A stretch of DNA of 64,000 nt from Rhea pennata (GCF_028389875.1 NC_084663.1:13406666-13470665); one strand, 5' to 3'. Counted from the stretch's first letter, positions 48,002 to 61,760 are shown. Notes: generated by a model from the letters alone, not told the origin. A program made the numbers and translations.

Positions 48002-50125
48002 TCAGTTGTCCACAGTAAAAGTGCTCTGTGTTAGACCTTCAGAAGGAGCCTGGAATTTATGGTCAGTGCCATCCCTTTTGTTCCTGTATCCTGTAACCAT
48101 GTTCCACATGCACAGCAACACTTTCTGGAAAAAAATAATCAAACCTACTGGAGTCATAATATCCAATGTGCTGTGAAAGTCCAGGATTTCCAAATCTATG
48201 ATGTCAAGCCTACACTCACAACTCATGCTCATAGCCACTGGAAAGCCATCAAATTCAACAGGAAGGGGCTGTTGCATACCTCAAAATCTTAGATAAATAC
48301 ATAATTCTTCTATATCATGCTAGACCATTTCTAAGTGGGAAAGAAGATACATTCAGGAGAAAACAGACAGATGGTAGTCCTACTTGGAATATTCTTTTTG
48401 TCTGGAATGAATGTGGCATCTCTGACTTGAAAGACAGGTTTTATAGCATTTGGTAGTTTTATTTTCATTGTTTGCAAATGAGTTGTTTCTTCTCTCTGCT
48501 CAGCAATAGGCTCCAAAGGTTTGTGAGTTAGTTGCTCTTCTTTTCCCGTGCCATTTTGTCGTCACAAGTTGCACTTTCATAATGAGATGTGGCTTAGTTA
48601 ACGAGAACACCTTCAAATGTCTGCATTTTTGCCAGACTGATCTTTCTTGTCTGTAGTATACATGTGAACAAGGCCCTTGATTGTAGAGGTGTGGCTCTGT
48701 AATGAGGTAATCCAAGGTAGGGTCTTAATCATCTTCATTTGCCTTAGTGTTTGCTTTGCTATTTCAACATTGCTTCCAAAGTCCAGTGACCTCTGAATAA
48801 TACAGGCTGTAAGTATGACTAGAAAGCCCATACCTTTCAAATATTTGAAATTCTTGAGACATTTAATGTGTTCTGCCATCTGAAATAAATTTATCATAGA
48901 TGTCATTGCTGTCTTGTTGTGATTCATTTCCTTGCTGACTAACAAGTTACTTAGCTGAGTTCCTTTAATAATAAGCACAATAGTCAACTATCAGCAGGTC
49001 CTGGTCACCTCTGTGTTCAGGTAACTCCATTGCCAAATGCTCTGCTAGCTGCCTTACAAATCAGCACGGGCTTATGGTAATTCTAAGTATTCTTAATATT
49101 CTCTGCACAGTGGAAAAAAAAAACATTTTGGGAGGTTTCTGCCTTGCATTGTATTTTTTCACTTTCCTGTGTTTTGATTGGCACAATGCCACATGAGATC
49201 TGTGGGATTTTTACAGAGTCTGTGCATTTTGCTTAGAGCAGCTATTTTTGTTTCTTTTAGGACAAGTGAATTCTGCTGTTTATTTCTATTGTCTCTAAGA
49301 ATTGATGTAGTCTGCCCATTTTCTACCAGACATTGAGAATTTTTTTGTTTCTTTAAAAAACATTGCATTGTTTGTATTTGTTTCTATCAAGTCAATTTTA
49401 GATTATAGTAGGTGTATTTTGCTCTTGTTCCTCCTTGTTTTCACTCTTTTATATCTCCTCGTACTCTGAAATAGAGAAAGTGAGGCCTGCTCATCAAAAT
49501 TCCCTTCCAGACTTATATTACGAGTTACGAGAATCTCTTTTAGGATTTCACATTGAAAACCTGGCAGCAGAGAAACTAGATTGTCCTCCAGAATATTTTC
49601 TAGGTGTTTGTTACATGTTTCACTTATGCAGAGCTTCTCCAGACTGCCAGTCCCTAGCCTGAGATTCCCTATCATTGCTTCTCCCTTCTTCAAAGTTCTG
49701 GTACAGGCTTTATGATTCCCATGAATCTCACAACAAAGCATGGAAAGTTACTGAATGACCATGGATAAACTTTCTGACATCTAGTGACGATGGAAAATCT
49801 TTTCCTGTGTGAGCAGAACTCTGCTACATCAGCATCAGTGTCCTCAGCTTGCTCCATTCTCGCCACAAGGCTGCTCCAAGCGCTGCTCATGAAGCTCCTT
49901 ATGAACCTGTAGTGTTTTCTCTTGTTTTGTACAAATCCTGGAATTATTAGGCTTTCCAGCATACACCCTGCCTTTAGCAGTTAGCTCAGTACATGCAGTC
50001 AATTGTCCAGAAACCAGAGCCTCCCCTGATCTCAGGGGCTTGGCTTCTCCAGAAAGAAGCATTGTACCTGGGTGTACACATTTGTTACAGATTCCCCCCA
50101 TTTCAGCTTTGAAAGGCTTAAGCAA
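48002..50125 (-). pseudogene. possible decayed coding sequence, unidentified
   Basis: Seen: eight overlapping minus-strand frames (50125-49844, 49962-49690, 49741-49403, 49368-49159, 48987-48613, 48715-48500, 48516-48331 and 48277-48002) cover 2.1 kb almost without a break, alternating between two reading frames. That is the pattern left by frameshifts in an old coding exon or intronless retrocopy. Composition is protein-like (for example CNKCVHPGTMLLSGEAKPL, ILEDNLVSLLPGFQCEILK, TRRYKRVKTRRNKSKIH, MAEHIKCLKNFKYLK). I recognise no family. It is bounded by an ancient CR1 3' end on the left and a GC-rich island on the right. Alternative: chance frames in a stop-poor strand. Confidence 0.35.
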
Positions 50126-50199
50126 ATGTAATTCACCAGTAATGAATGGCCCAATTCATATTTTACAAGGAGTCATATTTTAAGCCTAAAAATGCCCCA

Positions 50200-50560
50200 G
50201 ACGACAATACACGGTGATTTCTGGCACCCTCAGCAGCAAGCTCCCGGGCAGCCGGCAGCCTGCTACGGCGGCGTGGGAGCAGGCGTCTGTGGCCTTTTAC
50301 AGCAGTCAGTATTTCTGCGAGAGGGGACGAGCAGCCCTGCTCAGGCTTCTTGTGCCTTCTGGAGAGGAAGGGAGGCAGGCAGGGCGGGCGCCCACCCGGG
50401 CTCGCCGCCAAGGCAAGGGAGCGGGGAGCCGCCGAGAGCGCCGCGGGAGGCCAGCCAGCGCCAGTTCCGGCACTCGGTCATTTACAGTATTCCAGCAGCT
50501 GCTGAGCTGTGAGTCTGTTGTTTGCGGTACGGCCACGAGAAAACGAAGACTGAACAGCCT
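50200..50560. promoter_or_regulatory. isolated GC-rich, CpG-containing island in the intergenic region
   Basis: About 360 bp of raised G+C and CpG (CTACGGCGGCGTGG, GGCGGGCGCCCACCCGGG, GCGGGGAGCCGCCGAGAGCG) in AT-rich surroundings, 15 kb upstream of PTPN12. A plus-strand donor-like GCTGTGAGTCTG sits at about 50507. On the minus side it abuts the decayed coding-like run. It may be the promoter and first exon of an unannotated transcript in either direction, or the CpG relic of the lost gene. Frames through it match nothing known. Confidence 0.45.
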
Positions 50561-53500
50561 TAAGGACACTAACGTTTGGGGGTTCTGGCATGCACTTTTA
50601 TTCCATCACCAGCAACAACTTGCAAAGGCAGAAACAAAATCAACTTTGTAAAAATCATTCTCCACCTTTGCAAAATATGCATGTGAAGCTTTAACATTTT
50701 AAAACACTTTCAGCTTCTGCATGAGAAAGCGTGAAACTGCTGTTTAAAAAGCATGGGCTCCTGAACTTAAGGTAATTACTTTGGAATATCGTTATTAGTT
50801 TATAATTTAGGGAGGTGCCTTATGGCTTGCGAATGCTGAGTGTTTTATCCTTTCACTCTTTGCGTTGTCGTTTTGCGGCGGGTGCTCACACGCATCTCCA
50901 GTGCAAATCTCATTTTCACCTCCCAGTGGCCTCAATTCTTTTTTCCTAGAAACTACCTTTCAGAAAGATTAATATATTTTCAGTATTTTCAGATAATACA
51001 TTTTCAGTTATTTTTTTTGTCACCTTAGGAGTTTATCATTCCCAGTGGATTATGATAGGTGGCTACTGAATGTAGATTTCTACTCATCAGGAGCTGATCT
51101 ACCCTCCGTACACGGCTGCTACGAATGAATAAGAAAGAGCCATGACCTCAGCTTTAAAAAGTCCATACTTCTCACTTTATACATTTTTAAACAACTGTTT
51201 GTGATCTAGGTGGAGAGAATTCTTTCAGGTTAATTTTGCTACAGTTCAATAGAAAAGGAGTTTTTCTAACAAAGTGAGTGAAAATAGGATCAAATTCTAA
51301 GGATTTATTAGGAATTCAGTTTTAGAAATATTAGGAATATCTAGTTTTACACCTTTTACTCTTTGTACTGGTACTCGGTGCACTCAGAGATCAAAGAGTG
51401 AATTTTAGCAACACATATTAAATTTAATTATAAAAACCATGTTTCTTTTTAAAATTTTAATGAAGAAAATACTACTTTTTTTGTAGGAACTGCCACAGTG
51501 GGTCAGATCTGAATTCATCTGGGTCCACAGACCCCTATAGCCTGTCTCTAAAAGTGGCCAATAGTGATGCTGAGGGAAAGGGTAAAAGAGATGACACCTC
51601 TTTGGTGGACATCTGTGGTCCTCCACAGGGAGGTGGAGATCCTGAGCTGTCCAGCGACCACTTTGTACGATTATATGTTAAGTTACATGTTAAGTGAAAA
51701 AGTACATGCATTTGTTCATTTTAAACCTATTGCCTGATAGGACTTCATTTGAGTCCTCCTAATTCCTTGTATCATGGAAAATGATGAAATTCCCGTGCCA
51801 TTCATGGGTTAGAGATCTCTCACAAATTCTTCCTTAAATTCTCTTTCATAAGCTGATGGATGAGTCCTAATCTATTTTGTCTTTCTTCCTTTGGAAGCTA
51901 TTCTAGCCGCTCAATTATTTGCAGTTTTCTGCTGTCTTGACTTCCTAAACTAATTCTGCACTATTTTCAAACTTTAGCATCTGGATCTTCTCTGTCTTTC
52001 CAAGAATATTTATGAATACGTCTCAATACAGATACGTTCAGGAGAATGCCAAGAACTCTGAACAGAACTCTCTCTTTTATTCTGATGCATCCATTTCTTT
52101 CAAAGACTTTGGTGAGAGACTGCAGCTTTTAAAAATATTTTTGAAAACATAAGTGTACCATAAATACTAGATGACCCTTGCCAATTTGACCTCCAAACAT
52201 CTTTAATAAATTTGTGAGATATCACTTCACCTACAAAAGTTGTGTTGATTCTTCTCCAATATCTCTTAGTCTTAGTCTTAGCCAGTGTTTGCTTATCTAT
52301 TATTCTGTATAACTTCTACCAATCTACTCATACGGACTTTCTGTGTTTTAAAACAGCACCTGGAAAGCTTCATTTCCTAAGTCTCTATCAATTACAAAAG
52401 TAATCAAGGAGACTATTAATATATGATTATCATTCAGGTGTAACTGTTATTCAAACATCTTTTCTTTTTTTGTATTGTATGCACAGTAAGTCAAGAGAAC
52501 TTTAATACAAAAAAATATAATACGATGCATTTTCAGAGCTCCAAAGAAAAGTTTAGCTGTGGAGATGGGCTTGAATGTCCTTTGAAACTAATTCAAGACC
52601 CACTTGAGTCTCTTTTCAATTCCAAAGAGATCTAATGCATTTTGATTATTTCGTGCCTATATTTGATCCAAAGAGATGTTTGCAATTAAGACTCTGCTGC
52701 AAAAGATGTGTACTGCTTGTTATAATGCTTCCTATGAGGGGGACTGATCCTGTTCTGTTAATATCAGTAGCAGATTTCCTACTGAATGCAATGGGCACTG
52801 AATAAAGCTGTGTCACCTCATTGCTACCTTGTTTTGAAAAACAAAGCCCATTTCAATCAGTATGACTTTTTTCCATGAACTCTATGCCATATGCTGGAAG
52901 AGTAAAATTCCAAAATCTTTTCTCCGGAAACATTTCCTTGAAATGAACAACTTAAAGACTGGATTGGACTACAGAAGACCAACTCTTCACTAGATAGCAA
53001 ATTTCTAACTTAAACCATTACAAATGCTGCTTAAAAGTAAGGGGGAAAAATGTATTTTATCAGAGTTGTAATAGATTTCACTTGCAGAAAAATGTAAACG
53101 AGCAGTGACAAAAATGTCAAGGATGGCATTTTATCTACCCTTCCTCCTTTTCTTATGTATTTTTGCACATTCCACATAACTCCTTATCAGTCCATTTTTT
53201 TCTAAAAATTGATTTTACATGTCTATTTTCCCAATGCTTTGACTCAGAACTTTCATGTATGCACTGTAATTTGCACATTAAAAGCCAATTTGCAATGCAA
53301 AATTTCAAACTAAGTTTCACATGCAATTCAACTTGCAAAAACAGCAGTGCATAAATTAAAAGGACTACATTTGAAAATGTAATCTTATGCAGGCAATAGA
53401 TTGCTATTGCATATACAAACAAATATCATAAAATATTGAAACCTGTCTTACAAGCCACAGCAAAAGACACATTAACACTCTAAGCAGTAGTTTGTTTGCA

Positions 53501-56500
53501 TAAGTATCAGCACTGAGAAGTTATACTGGGAAACTGAGTACCTAGTTTTTCCATTACAAGATGTGGAGCTATTTTCATTTTTCCTTTGTTTCTTTTCTTA
53601 TGACCCAGATGGAAACATGTACTTACTTTGAATTTTCTGGAAAAATCCCACTGCATTTTAAATAGAATACTTTGATTTGTATCAAACTTAAAACTAATGA
53701 ATAAAACTGTGTTGCCTGGGCAATAACCCTTCAGGAAAGGTAATGTCACCAGCTCACAGCTGGCAATAGTATGTTGCATCTCAGCCAGGATCTTTGGAAC
53801 TGTAGAAACACTAAGGAAACACCGAGTTTTCAATTCTGCACTTTACACCCGCGCTATCCACACCTCAATTAATGCCAGAGCATGATTTGTAGGAAGACCA
53901 AGAATCTGACAATCCATCTGGCATTTAAACAGTTCAGTATTGATACAGAAGTCTTAAAAAGGTGTCATCATTGTCATGAGACCTAAAGACACACAAGAAT
54001 ATTCACACTTTGGAGATACCCGGTCTTTTTGCAAGCTGAATAAGATAGCCTGCATCTGTTTTACTGTTGAGATTAAATGGTTTACAGTGGGGATTTTCCA
54101 TCAGTACAGAGTTAAAAAAAACAAACAAACAAAAAAAAACCTAATTTTTAATGAACTCTGAATTCTGGACAGTCTGAATTTGTTAGGTGAGCCCCATAAA
54201 TGCCCCTTTAAAGGCTGCATGTCTGATAGTCCTGAGTCAAAGCCAGCATGTAAAAGGACCTGCTGAAATGCGCTTGGTAGTTCTTGGAGTTAGTCCTACT
54301 TCTGCTGAGCTGTTTGCTAGCTTTGACTATCCTGGATGCCTGCACTAAGTTCAGACTACAGAGCCGGGATGAAGAGCAACATGAGTCAAACCACTGCTGA
54401 GCTCCACAGTTCGTAATTTCCTATGAGAGGAAATCTTGGTCTCAGTGAGGGAAACACTTTTTGCCAGTTCTTGATCCAATAAAGGACTCCTAACAACTAA
54501 AAGCCAGACTATGCAGAGACTTATCTATAAAAAAAAAATCAATATTTACCACTTACACAACATTCCATGTTTCTGAAATACTGTAAACATTTTAAATTGA
54601 TTAATCCTGTCATACACATTGAGGTCAAACCGGTCTTTATGGGCAGCAGGATTAACTCAGCAGAATTAAGTTCCTCTGGTTTTTCCTAGTAATGTAATTT
54701 GGCTTTTAGTGCTTACAGATATTTAAAAGGGCTTAAGAAATTCAGACACATTCTGCCCTGATCTACAAAGCCCCTCGTATGCTCTTACAGATTTCTACAG
54801 TCTTAAGCAATGCCAGCTTGGCTGCTCTGCCTCATTTTGAGGTGAATCCTGCGGAAAGGGCTACCGTGTGTGTGAGTACCAATATTTAAATCTGAGTCAA
54901 ATTCACTGAACACAGATATTTACTAGGCTTGCCCACACAAGTGTACATGTTTCGAGCAGGGCAAGATGTTACAGAATTTATTGCTATACCAGTGCACCTG
55001 TAGATATAGGCACACATCCGGGCAGTGAAAGGGAACGTTTTTGTAATTCTAAAGCAACCTTTATAGACTGCCACAGAGCAAGGACATTGAGCCTACAGAC
55101 TGCTAACTAGGTCTGATACAGCAAATCCTCTGCAAGGATTGCATTTTATCATATAAAAATATATTTATTTTATTTTATTACGAAACAACCTCTCCTTAAA
55201 TGAAGAGCAGTTGATTGATTATTTATGGCCATGAAAGTAAAACCAGTGAATAACTGGCTCAATTTCTAGCAAGGGAGGTTTAGCACAGGCATTAGGAAAA
55301 TGCTTTCCAACTTAAAGGATCATTAAACACTGGCATAGGTAAGCTGGGAAGGCTGTAGACAAGGAAGGGTTTAAGAACCCGGAGGTTTTAAGAACAGACA
55401 CATTTTTAATGAAGATGGCCTAGGCCTCAGTGCAGGGGGATGGTCCATTTGACCTCCTGAAGTCCCATTTAGCTTCTCAGTAATAGGATGCCATAAGGGA
55501 TTTGATCGCAAGAGTACTAGGCTGGTGCAGTATAAACCATCGTGAAAGCGAATGACTAGCTTAAAACAATTGAACAGTTGAATAAATTCAAGAGAAAGGA
55601 AATGCACTTATAGTTTTCTTACTACTTTTTATCTTCAAATTGTGTATTACATTAGGTCAGCCAAGAAAGCAAATCCCATGTTCTGATGCAATCCAGTCAT
55701 GTCTGTGTTGCCCACATCACTGTTTCTTTTTCCCTATCTTTATTACAGATCTGAGAAATAGAGGCTTAAAATTGCAGTTGTTAGAACAAGAGGTCATTTG
55801 AGTCATTGCAATTTTCAGAAATGTGGCTTATACCCTCAGAATTTTCTCTGGGAACATTTTGTTGTAATTTAAACACATTTCATATTACCCTGTCTTTGCA
55901 AGGCCTTAGGAGAGTTGACAAAGTGGGATAGAATGGCTGAAGGGCTTTTTGCTTGTTATTTTTAAACCGTATAAACATTAGATCAACACATTTCTGTTTT
56001 GTCCACTCTTATGGCTGACTGCCTGCGGTTCTGGTAAAGAAACTAGTTAAAATGAACAGAACATGAAAAGTGCTGCCCGCCGTACTGCAGCCGCTCTGTC
56101 TGCATCATCCCTTTAGAGAGGGTAAATCCTCTCGGCTAGCCAGCACCCAGCCTCTGAACCCGGTCCTTCGCAGGTGTTACTCCTCTGATGCGTAAAAACT
56201 TGTCTTTTGCTTTCTTCAGTTTTTGCAAATTAGTAACTTACTTTTTCACATGGATTTTTGGTGGTACAAATTACACTTGCCTGTAAAAATACGGCCTCTG
56301 AGCTGAATACAATCTTTGCCATCTAGTACTGTAAAATTAGAAATTCAAATTAAAATACTGTGTTTGAAAAGTCTGCAAAGTTTGTTTCAGTCATTCTAAC
56401 CCATTAAAAGAAAGCAAAAAGTCAGCAAGTCAGCTCAGCTAATGTTCCTCTTAAATCTCCTGATTTTATTCCCATCCATAAAATTACCTTTCTAGCTAGT

Positions 56501-59500
56501 CTCTGGATAGCTAATAGCTGATTTTCAAATGTGCATATATAGTCTTCCCATAAATATAATCTGAAATATGTAAATGTAATGCAAATGTTACAAACATTGC
56601 ATTACGTTCTGGTCCATGCCAAAACCAAAATATGTTCTTATTTCTCACCAGTAAATCCTCAGTGCAGGGCAAAGGCACAAAGACTGCCCATTAGGAGAAA
56701 AGACTCCGGCTGAGCTCTGAGCAGAGGCTTTACTGCATCAGCCAGAGTGGAGCAGCAATAAAAAATACCAGCATAAAATAGCAGTAGAAAGCAAGCTACA
56801 TTTATTATCTAAATAGCAGACATAATAACTGCATAGTATTTGTGGTTTCCAAATGCTTCAGAGGATTGCAGGGTATTTAGTGGAAATCTTTCAAAATTGC
56901 CAACCGAATTGATGGACATCTTGTTTATACATGTTACATTACCGAAATTGGACATTACTATATTTAAGTAAGGTTTTGTTGAAGTTTTTCACGTCTTACC
57001 AGTTTTAGAGGAAACCAAACACTGGCTCATTGAAACTGAAACATTTTTTACTCAGCCTCTCCTGGAAACAAGCCCTAAGTGACTTTAATTCTGGAAACAT
57101 TTCAATTAAAAAAGAAAATTTGAAGATACTACAGTAATCATGTAAATTTATTTTTATGTTGCACTAATTTTTCCCAGCTTTTATATTTATTAGTTGTATT
57201 TCCAAGATTTTAATATCTACCTGCCTCTAATTCCTTCTGCACTTATCCTGTAGTCTGGAAGGGCTGGGAGAGGTGGAAGCCTAACCAAAGATCTGGTTAC
57301 ATCGCTTAAAAGGTACGCTATAAAATATAACTCTACTAGCTTTAGCTATATGCTTGTGGGATAACAACAGTTTAAATATGAATCTAGCATCTGGGACAGT
57401 CTGAGACCAATAAGCCAATTAAGTTACTAAGACATTGCCCTTACTTTGGGGGAAATAAAAATAGAAGATGTACCATCATGTGTTACTTATGGACCCTAAT
57501 GTATCTACTTGTTAATTACATTGCAAATATATCCCATTTTAAGGAAAAATGGTACACACTTTATATGTGCACATTGATGCTAACATTTGCATCCTTATCT
57601 TGCAGGGCCAACAGTAATTCCTATGATTTTCTGCTTCAGCAATGTTAATATTTCCATCTAGTTCAATCCCAACAACTCTTTAAGAATAAGATAACCCCTT
57701 TACCCCACATTTATGAAGATAATTCAAGCTTTACAGAATACTAAATGTCCAATTTAGTACAGTAGCAGGCCCAGCTCTTTGGTGCATTCAGCTTGCCCTT
57801 TCAGTTCATCATTACTACACTTGCCTTCATGACTTTGTATTACAGGATTGATATTTAAAAAGCACCTGTGAGGGAACAAATCTTTCCCTTTTTCCTCCAT
57901 TGACTAAACCCTTTCACAGTTTTAGTTTCTTAGATAATTCTCAAAGACTTGGTTGTTTTTATCTATCTCTAGCTATGTTTTGAAAATTTCCTTTATAGCC
58001 TCCACTGGAGAAGGTAGACTTCCAGCTTTGCAGTGATCCTCTTAAATCAGAGGGGTGACTCTCATTCCACTCTCCAAAGTAGTAATGTATTATTCCAAAA
58101 CACATGCATCCAGGCCTTAAAAGTGAATTAATTAGTGGCATTTCATGTTAAAGGGTTGATCTACTCTATCAAAACTGGCATTCCAGGAACAACACTGTGT
58201 TTCAGAAAGCTTTCCCTGCCTGTGCCACCATTACTGAAACAGTCGTCAGAGTGCAGTCCGTACACTGCAGGACTGAAAAAGCTGATAGGCACAAGTAGAA
58301 CCACTTTTATAGTGTTTCCAGTCCACTGAAACATAGGTACTCATACTGGTTGTCTAAAGTGAGAAGTATGGTGCCTGCTCAAAGAGCCTATTAAGGTGTG
58401 CTGGAGAAGTTGCAGCATTGTGCATCTGACTTGTGCATCTAAAATGGAAACATTGAAAGGATCTTTGCAAATACATCTCTCTTCTCTCTATGGCTTGTGA
58501 GACAAGATGTCACGGGGATCCCATGGGTTTTATGGGTTTGAAATGCACTGCTCCTGATTTAACTTCTTACTCATCTGAGAACCAGAAGGATGCAAACTGT
58601 GCAACTGGCTAGATTGCACATGTTGTTCATCCGTACATTTATTTGCAAATATTTCTCAAATGCATGAGCAAAGCACTGTCAGTGAGGTGGAAGTGCAGCC
58701 CTGCACGAAGCTGCCAGGCTGCCTTGGTGACAATTACCGGCATTTACTTCAACAGTTTGCTTTGTGGAGACAAATTTGCTAAGTAAGTCCAGCTAGATTT
58801 TAAGAAAGGTCCCTGATTACAAACTTTCCATACATTAAAAAATCCTCCAGCCTTTCCAGAGATAATGAAAAGCAGATCAGCAGTAAATTATATTACTTTC
58901 CACTTTTCCACTAACTTCACTGGCTGTAGTTCAGGCAATTTCAGATGTATCAATATTTAAAACGACTTATACAGCTGACCTTAACATTTGACAGTCAAAT
59001 GTATTAATTTTGAAAAAAGAAGACTAATGTTGATAGATGGGTTTTGAAAAATTTTTTTTTAATATCATATCTTAATTTCTTGGAAGAAGGAAAGCCAGTA
59101 ATGTCACTGATGTCTAAGTAGAAAATGCTGCCTAAAGTCAGCCCTGACAAACACAGGAACTGCAAAAAACCCAGTGTGAACTACAACTGACAATAAACAT
59201 TAGATTGTTTTTTGTGAAAATCAAACCACTCGTTTACATGCCTTGATAAAAGATACTTATTGAAACTAAAGGGGCAAATGGAAATTAGGAAACCTAGGAG
59301 AGAATGTGACAAGCAAATAACCAAGGACATAAAACAAATTACAGGAAATCATATTACAATGTTAAAGATATGAATTATGGATCCATGAGACACATAGCAA
59401 AATACAAGCAACAATTACAAAGAATAAAGGCTCTGTATCCCATTTCAAGTACAGGCATAGAAAAACACAGCGAACTGTAACAATAGTGATAAGAGGGAGC

Positions 59501-59564
59501 ACATGGGTTGTATATGAAGAGACGTTAAATAGACTCCTCAGCTTAGAAGAAAGATGATAAGGAA
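50561..59564. other. intergenic region, gene-poor
   Basis: About 9 kb of AT-rich single-copy-looking sequence. Noted: a TGACTCA AP-1 motif near 53240 with TTGCAATGCAA near 53290, an A/C-rich run near 54113-54140, a (TTTA/TTTTA)-rich run near 55157-55178, and a small CpG-bearing patch near 56075-56170. No gene, RNA gene or clear repeat family is recognised. Confidence 0.65.
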
Positions 59565-59960
59565 GCAAAACATGATAAATGTCTATAAAATCTCTGTTTA
59601 GAGAATGATTATGTATTTTTTTTAACATAGAAACCAGAGTACATCAAGATGAGTAGTCAAACAGCAGAATTAAATACAAGAAGTATTTTTTCCACATTTG
59701 CTAAACTGTGAAACTAATTATCACAGGTTTTTTTGGTGCCAAAAGATGCCAAAAGAATAAAAAGGTTCCAGGTGTTTCTTGACCACCAGTTTTTATGATC
59801 TGGAAGAGCTACAACTGAAGCAAATACCATCTTATTTGTTTTTATACGTGCTTTCCCTTCCGCCCATTGTTGGCCACTGTCAGAGGCAAGATGTTAGTCA
59901 CATGGACCTCTGATCTGACTTAATATAGTTGATCTGAAGTTTTATGCAAAACCACCAGCC
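59565..59960 (+). mobile_element. ancient CR1 LINE remnant, 3' end
   Basis: Seen: CATGATAAATGTCTATAAAATC (the YKIM-type block), then an AAGTATTTTTTCCACA stretch (the KYFFT-type block), GTGAAACTAATTATCACAGG (the W-N-LP-type block), a 3'UTR with GTTGGCCACTGTCAGAGGCA, and ACATGGACCTCTGATCTGAC at the end. The order and text match the end of older amniote CR1 elements. Heavily decayed. Confidence 0.75.
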
Positions 59961-60434
59961 CCATTTAGCTTTTTTCCAGCAAAGAAACATCTGTTAAAAA
60001 TAGTATTTTCCATGTAATAACAGTAAGACAACAGCATAAGAATTACAGAATAAGTGACATAGGGGCTGATGCAAATGGATAGATTTAAAATCAGAAACAA
60101 GCAGGATATAGCCAATCATACACGGAAGAACGAAACAGCTTGTGCTAAAACACAAACTTTCTCATTTAAATCATCTGATCATCTAACAGTATAAGAAGTC
60201 TGCAGGTTATCTATAAAACTAACACTAAAGAAGAACTCTATGAACTACAAATAAAAAGATCCTTTATTACAAGGTAACATGCCTGACACAATACCCACAG
60301 ACAGGCTTATAAAAGGCCTAAATGAGCATGACATAAAAAACAGTTCTGCCTCTGCAAAGGAAAATATGCTTCTTAGCACCTGAGTGTGATATGAAATAGA
60401 AGAACAAATGCATATAGTTTATTTCCATTTCTTA

Positions 60435-60660
60435 AAGAAAGCTTATCAAAGACCCTCTTTAAAAGAGATTCAGAAAAGGCTGTAAGAATGATCCAGAGCA
60501 TGGAAAGCATCTTTTCTGAAGACAAGTTTAAAGGATTAATTGTGTTTACCTTAGAAAAGAGCAGAGAAGACTTAGGAATGCTACAGGGAAAATAGAGCAG
60601 GAGTTTGAATTTAATTCAAAGTAATTAAATGACGGCAGTGTCTTAAATAATTCTCTTTCT
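60435..60660 (+). mobile_element. ancient CR1 LINE fragment, RT C-terminal segment
   Basis: AGGCTGTAAGAATGATCCAG then ATGGAAAGCATC corresponds to the [11 protein letters not shown] block, and GTTTACCTTAGAAAAGAGCAG to the LFSLEKRR block. This segment precedes, within CR1, the part found at 59.6-60.0 kb, so it is a separate insertion. Edges are approximate. Confidence 0.65.
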
Positions 60661-61039
60661 TACTTTTCTCTTACATCTCATGTACTCTATTTACTATATA
60701 ATTTTACTGAGAATCTCGCTGATAAAAAAAATCATTAAGGCCAAACTTAAAAAGAAATTAAACATTTTTATGAATTACAAGAATTTACAGAGTTCTAATT
60801 AATCTGAATATTCTGTAATATTAAATATTAGACTTTGAGCCATAAACAAGTCTCTGACTAGTAGAGATCAGGTTGAAACCTAACATCCAAGACATATGGA
60901 GAATATCCATATTGGACGGCTGCAGGACTTCTTGCACTTTTCTCAGACACTTTTGGATTTCTCCTCACATAGAGATATGGTGCTGCAGTACCCCTAACCA
61001 ATTTTAAATAAATTTATTATTTCTGTATTTCTGCCATGA

Positions 61040-61760
61040 CAAGAGCAATTGAAGAAATGAAGCAGTGATGTGGGAAGAGGTAGAATCCAGCCCAGTTGTA
61101 GCATTCCTTGGATTGAGGCAGTTGCCATTTGTGGTGGAACGAGAACCCAGTGGCCCGGAGAGGAAAAAGGGCTTTTGGTGAGAGTCCAGGACATACGAGC
61201 AGCTGTAAGTATGCCAAATACGATGATTTCAGTGCTCATGTTTGCCGACTGAGGCTAAAGGGGATGAACACTCAGAAGAGGAGAGGAGAGAGCAGGCTGC
61301 CCAGTGTGTGCTTAAAGGGAATTTGGCCCAGGTGTCTGTGACAGCTGGATTTCGGAGGGGCCTTAGGGACTATAGAGAACTTAGAAAAAAGAACTGACAA
61401 GACATGAGGACTGATGCTTCCAAGGCATTAGGCACGATGGCCTTTGTCAATAAGCCTGAGGACTACGCAAGGGAGCTGGAATAGATGGAAATGCTGAACC
61501 CATACCTGAAAGTCGTGCTTATATATGTGCAGCCTGATAAGCAAGCAAGTCTCCTTCAGATACTCCTTGTGAATATGGAACTCGTTAGACATTCACTGAC
61601 AAGAATTGTCCTGGGACCCTGTAACAGTGTCCCCTGTCCTCTCTGATGACAGTTATGGGACAGTTAAGATAAACATGGTCTGCTTTCCACAACGGCCATG
61701 GCCTGATCTTGGCAGAGAAAAAAAGCTGAACCTCAGCTTTCAGCATGGCTGATAAGGAGC
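61040..61760. other. unidentified moderately GC-rich block
   Basis: G+C-richer than its surroundings and possibly an old insertion (for example near GTGGTGGAACGAGAACCCAG and CCAGTGGCCCGGAGAGG). I see no long frame, no paired terminal repeats and no match to a known element. Confidence 0.3.

Noticed and set aside
49435..49662. Plus-strand 75-codon frame opposite the coding-like minus run
   Set aside because: It is isolated, with no neighbouring frames on that strand to continue it. The minus-strand chain is the more regular signal.
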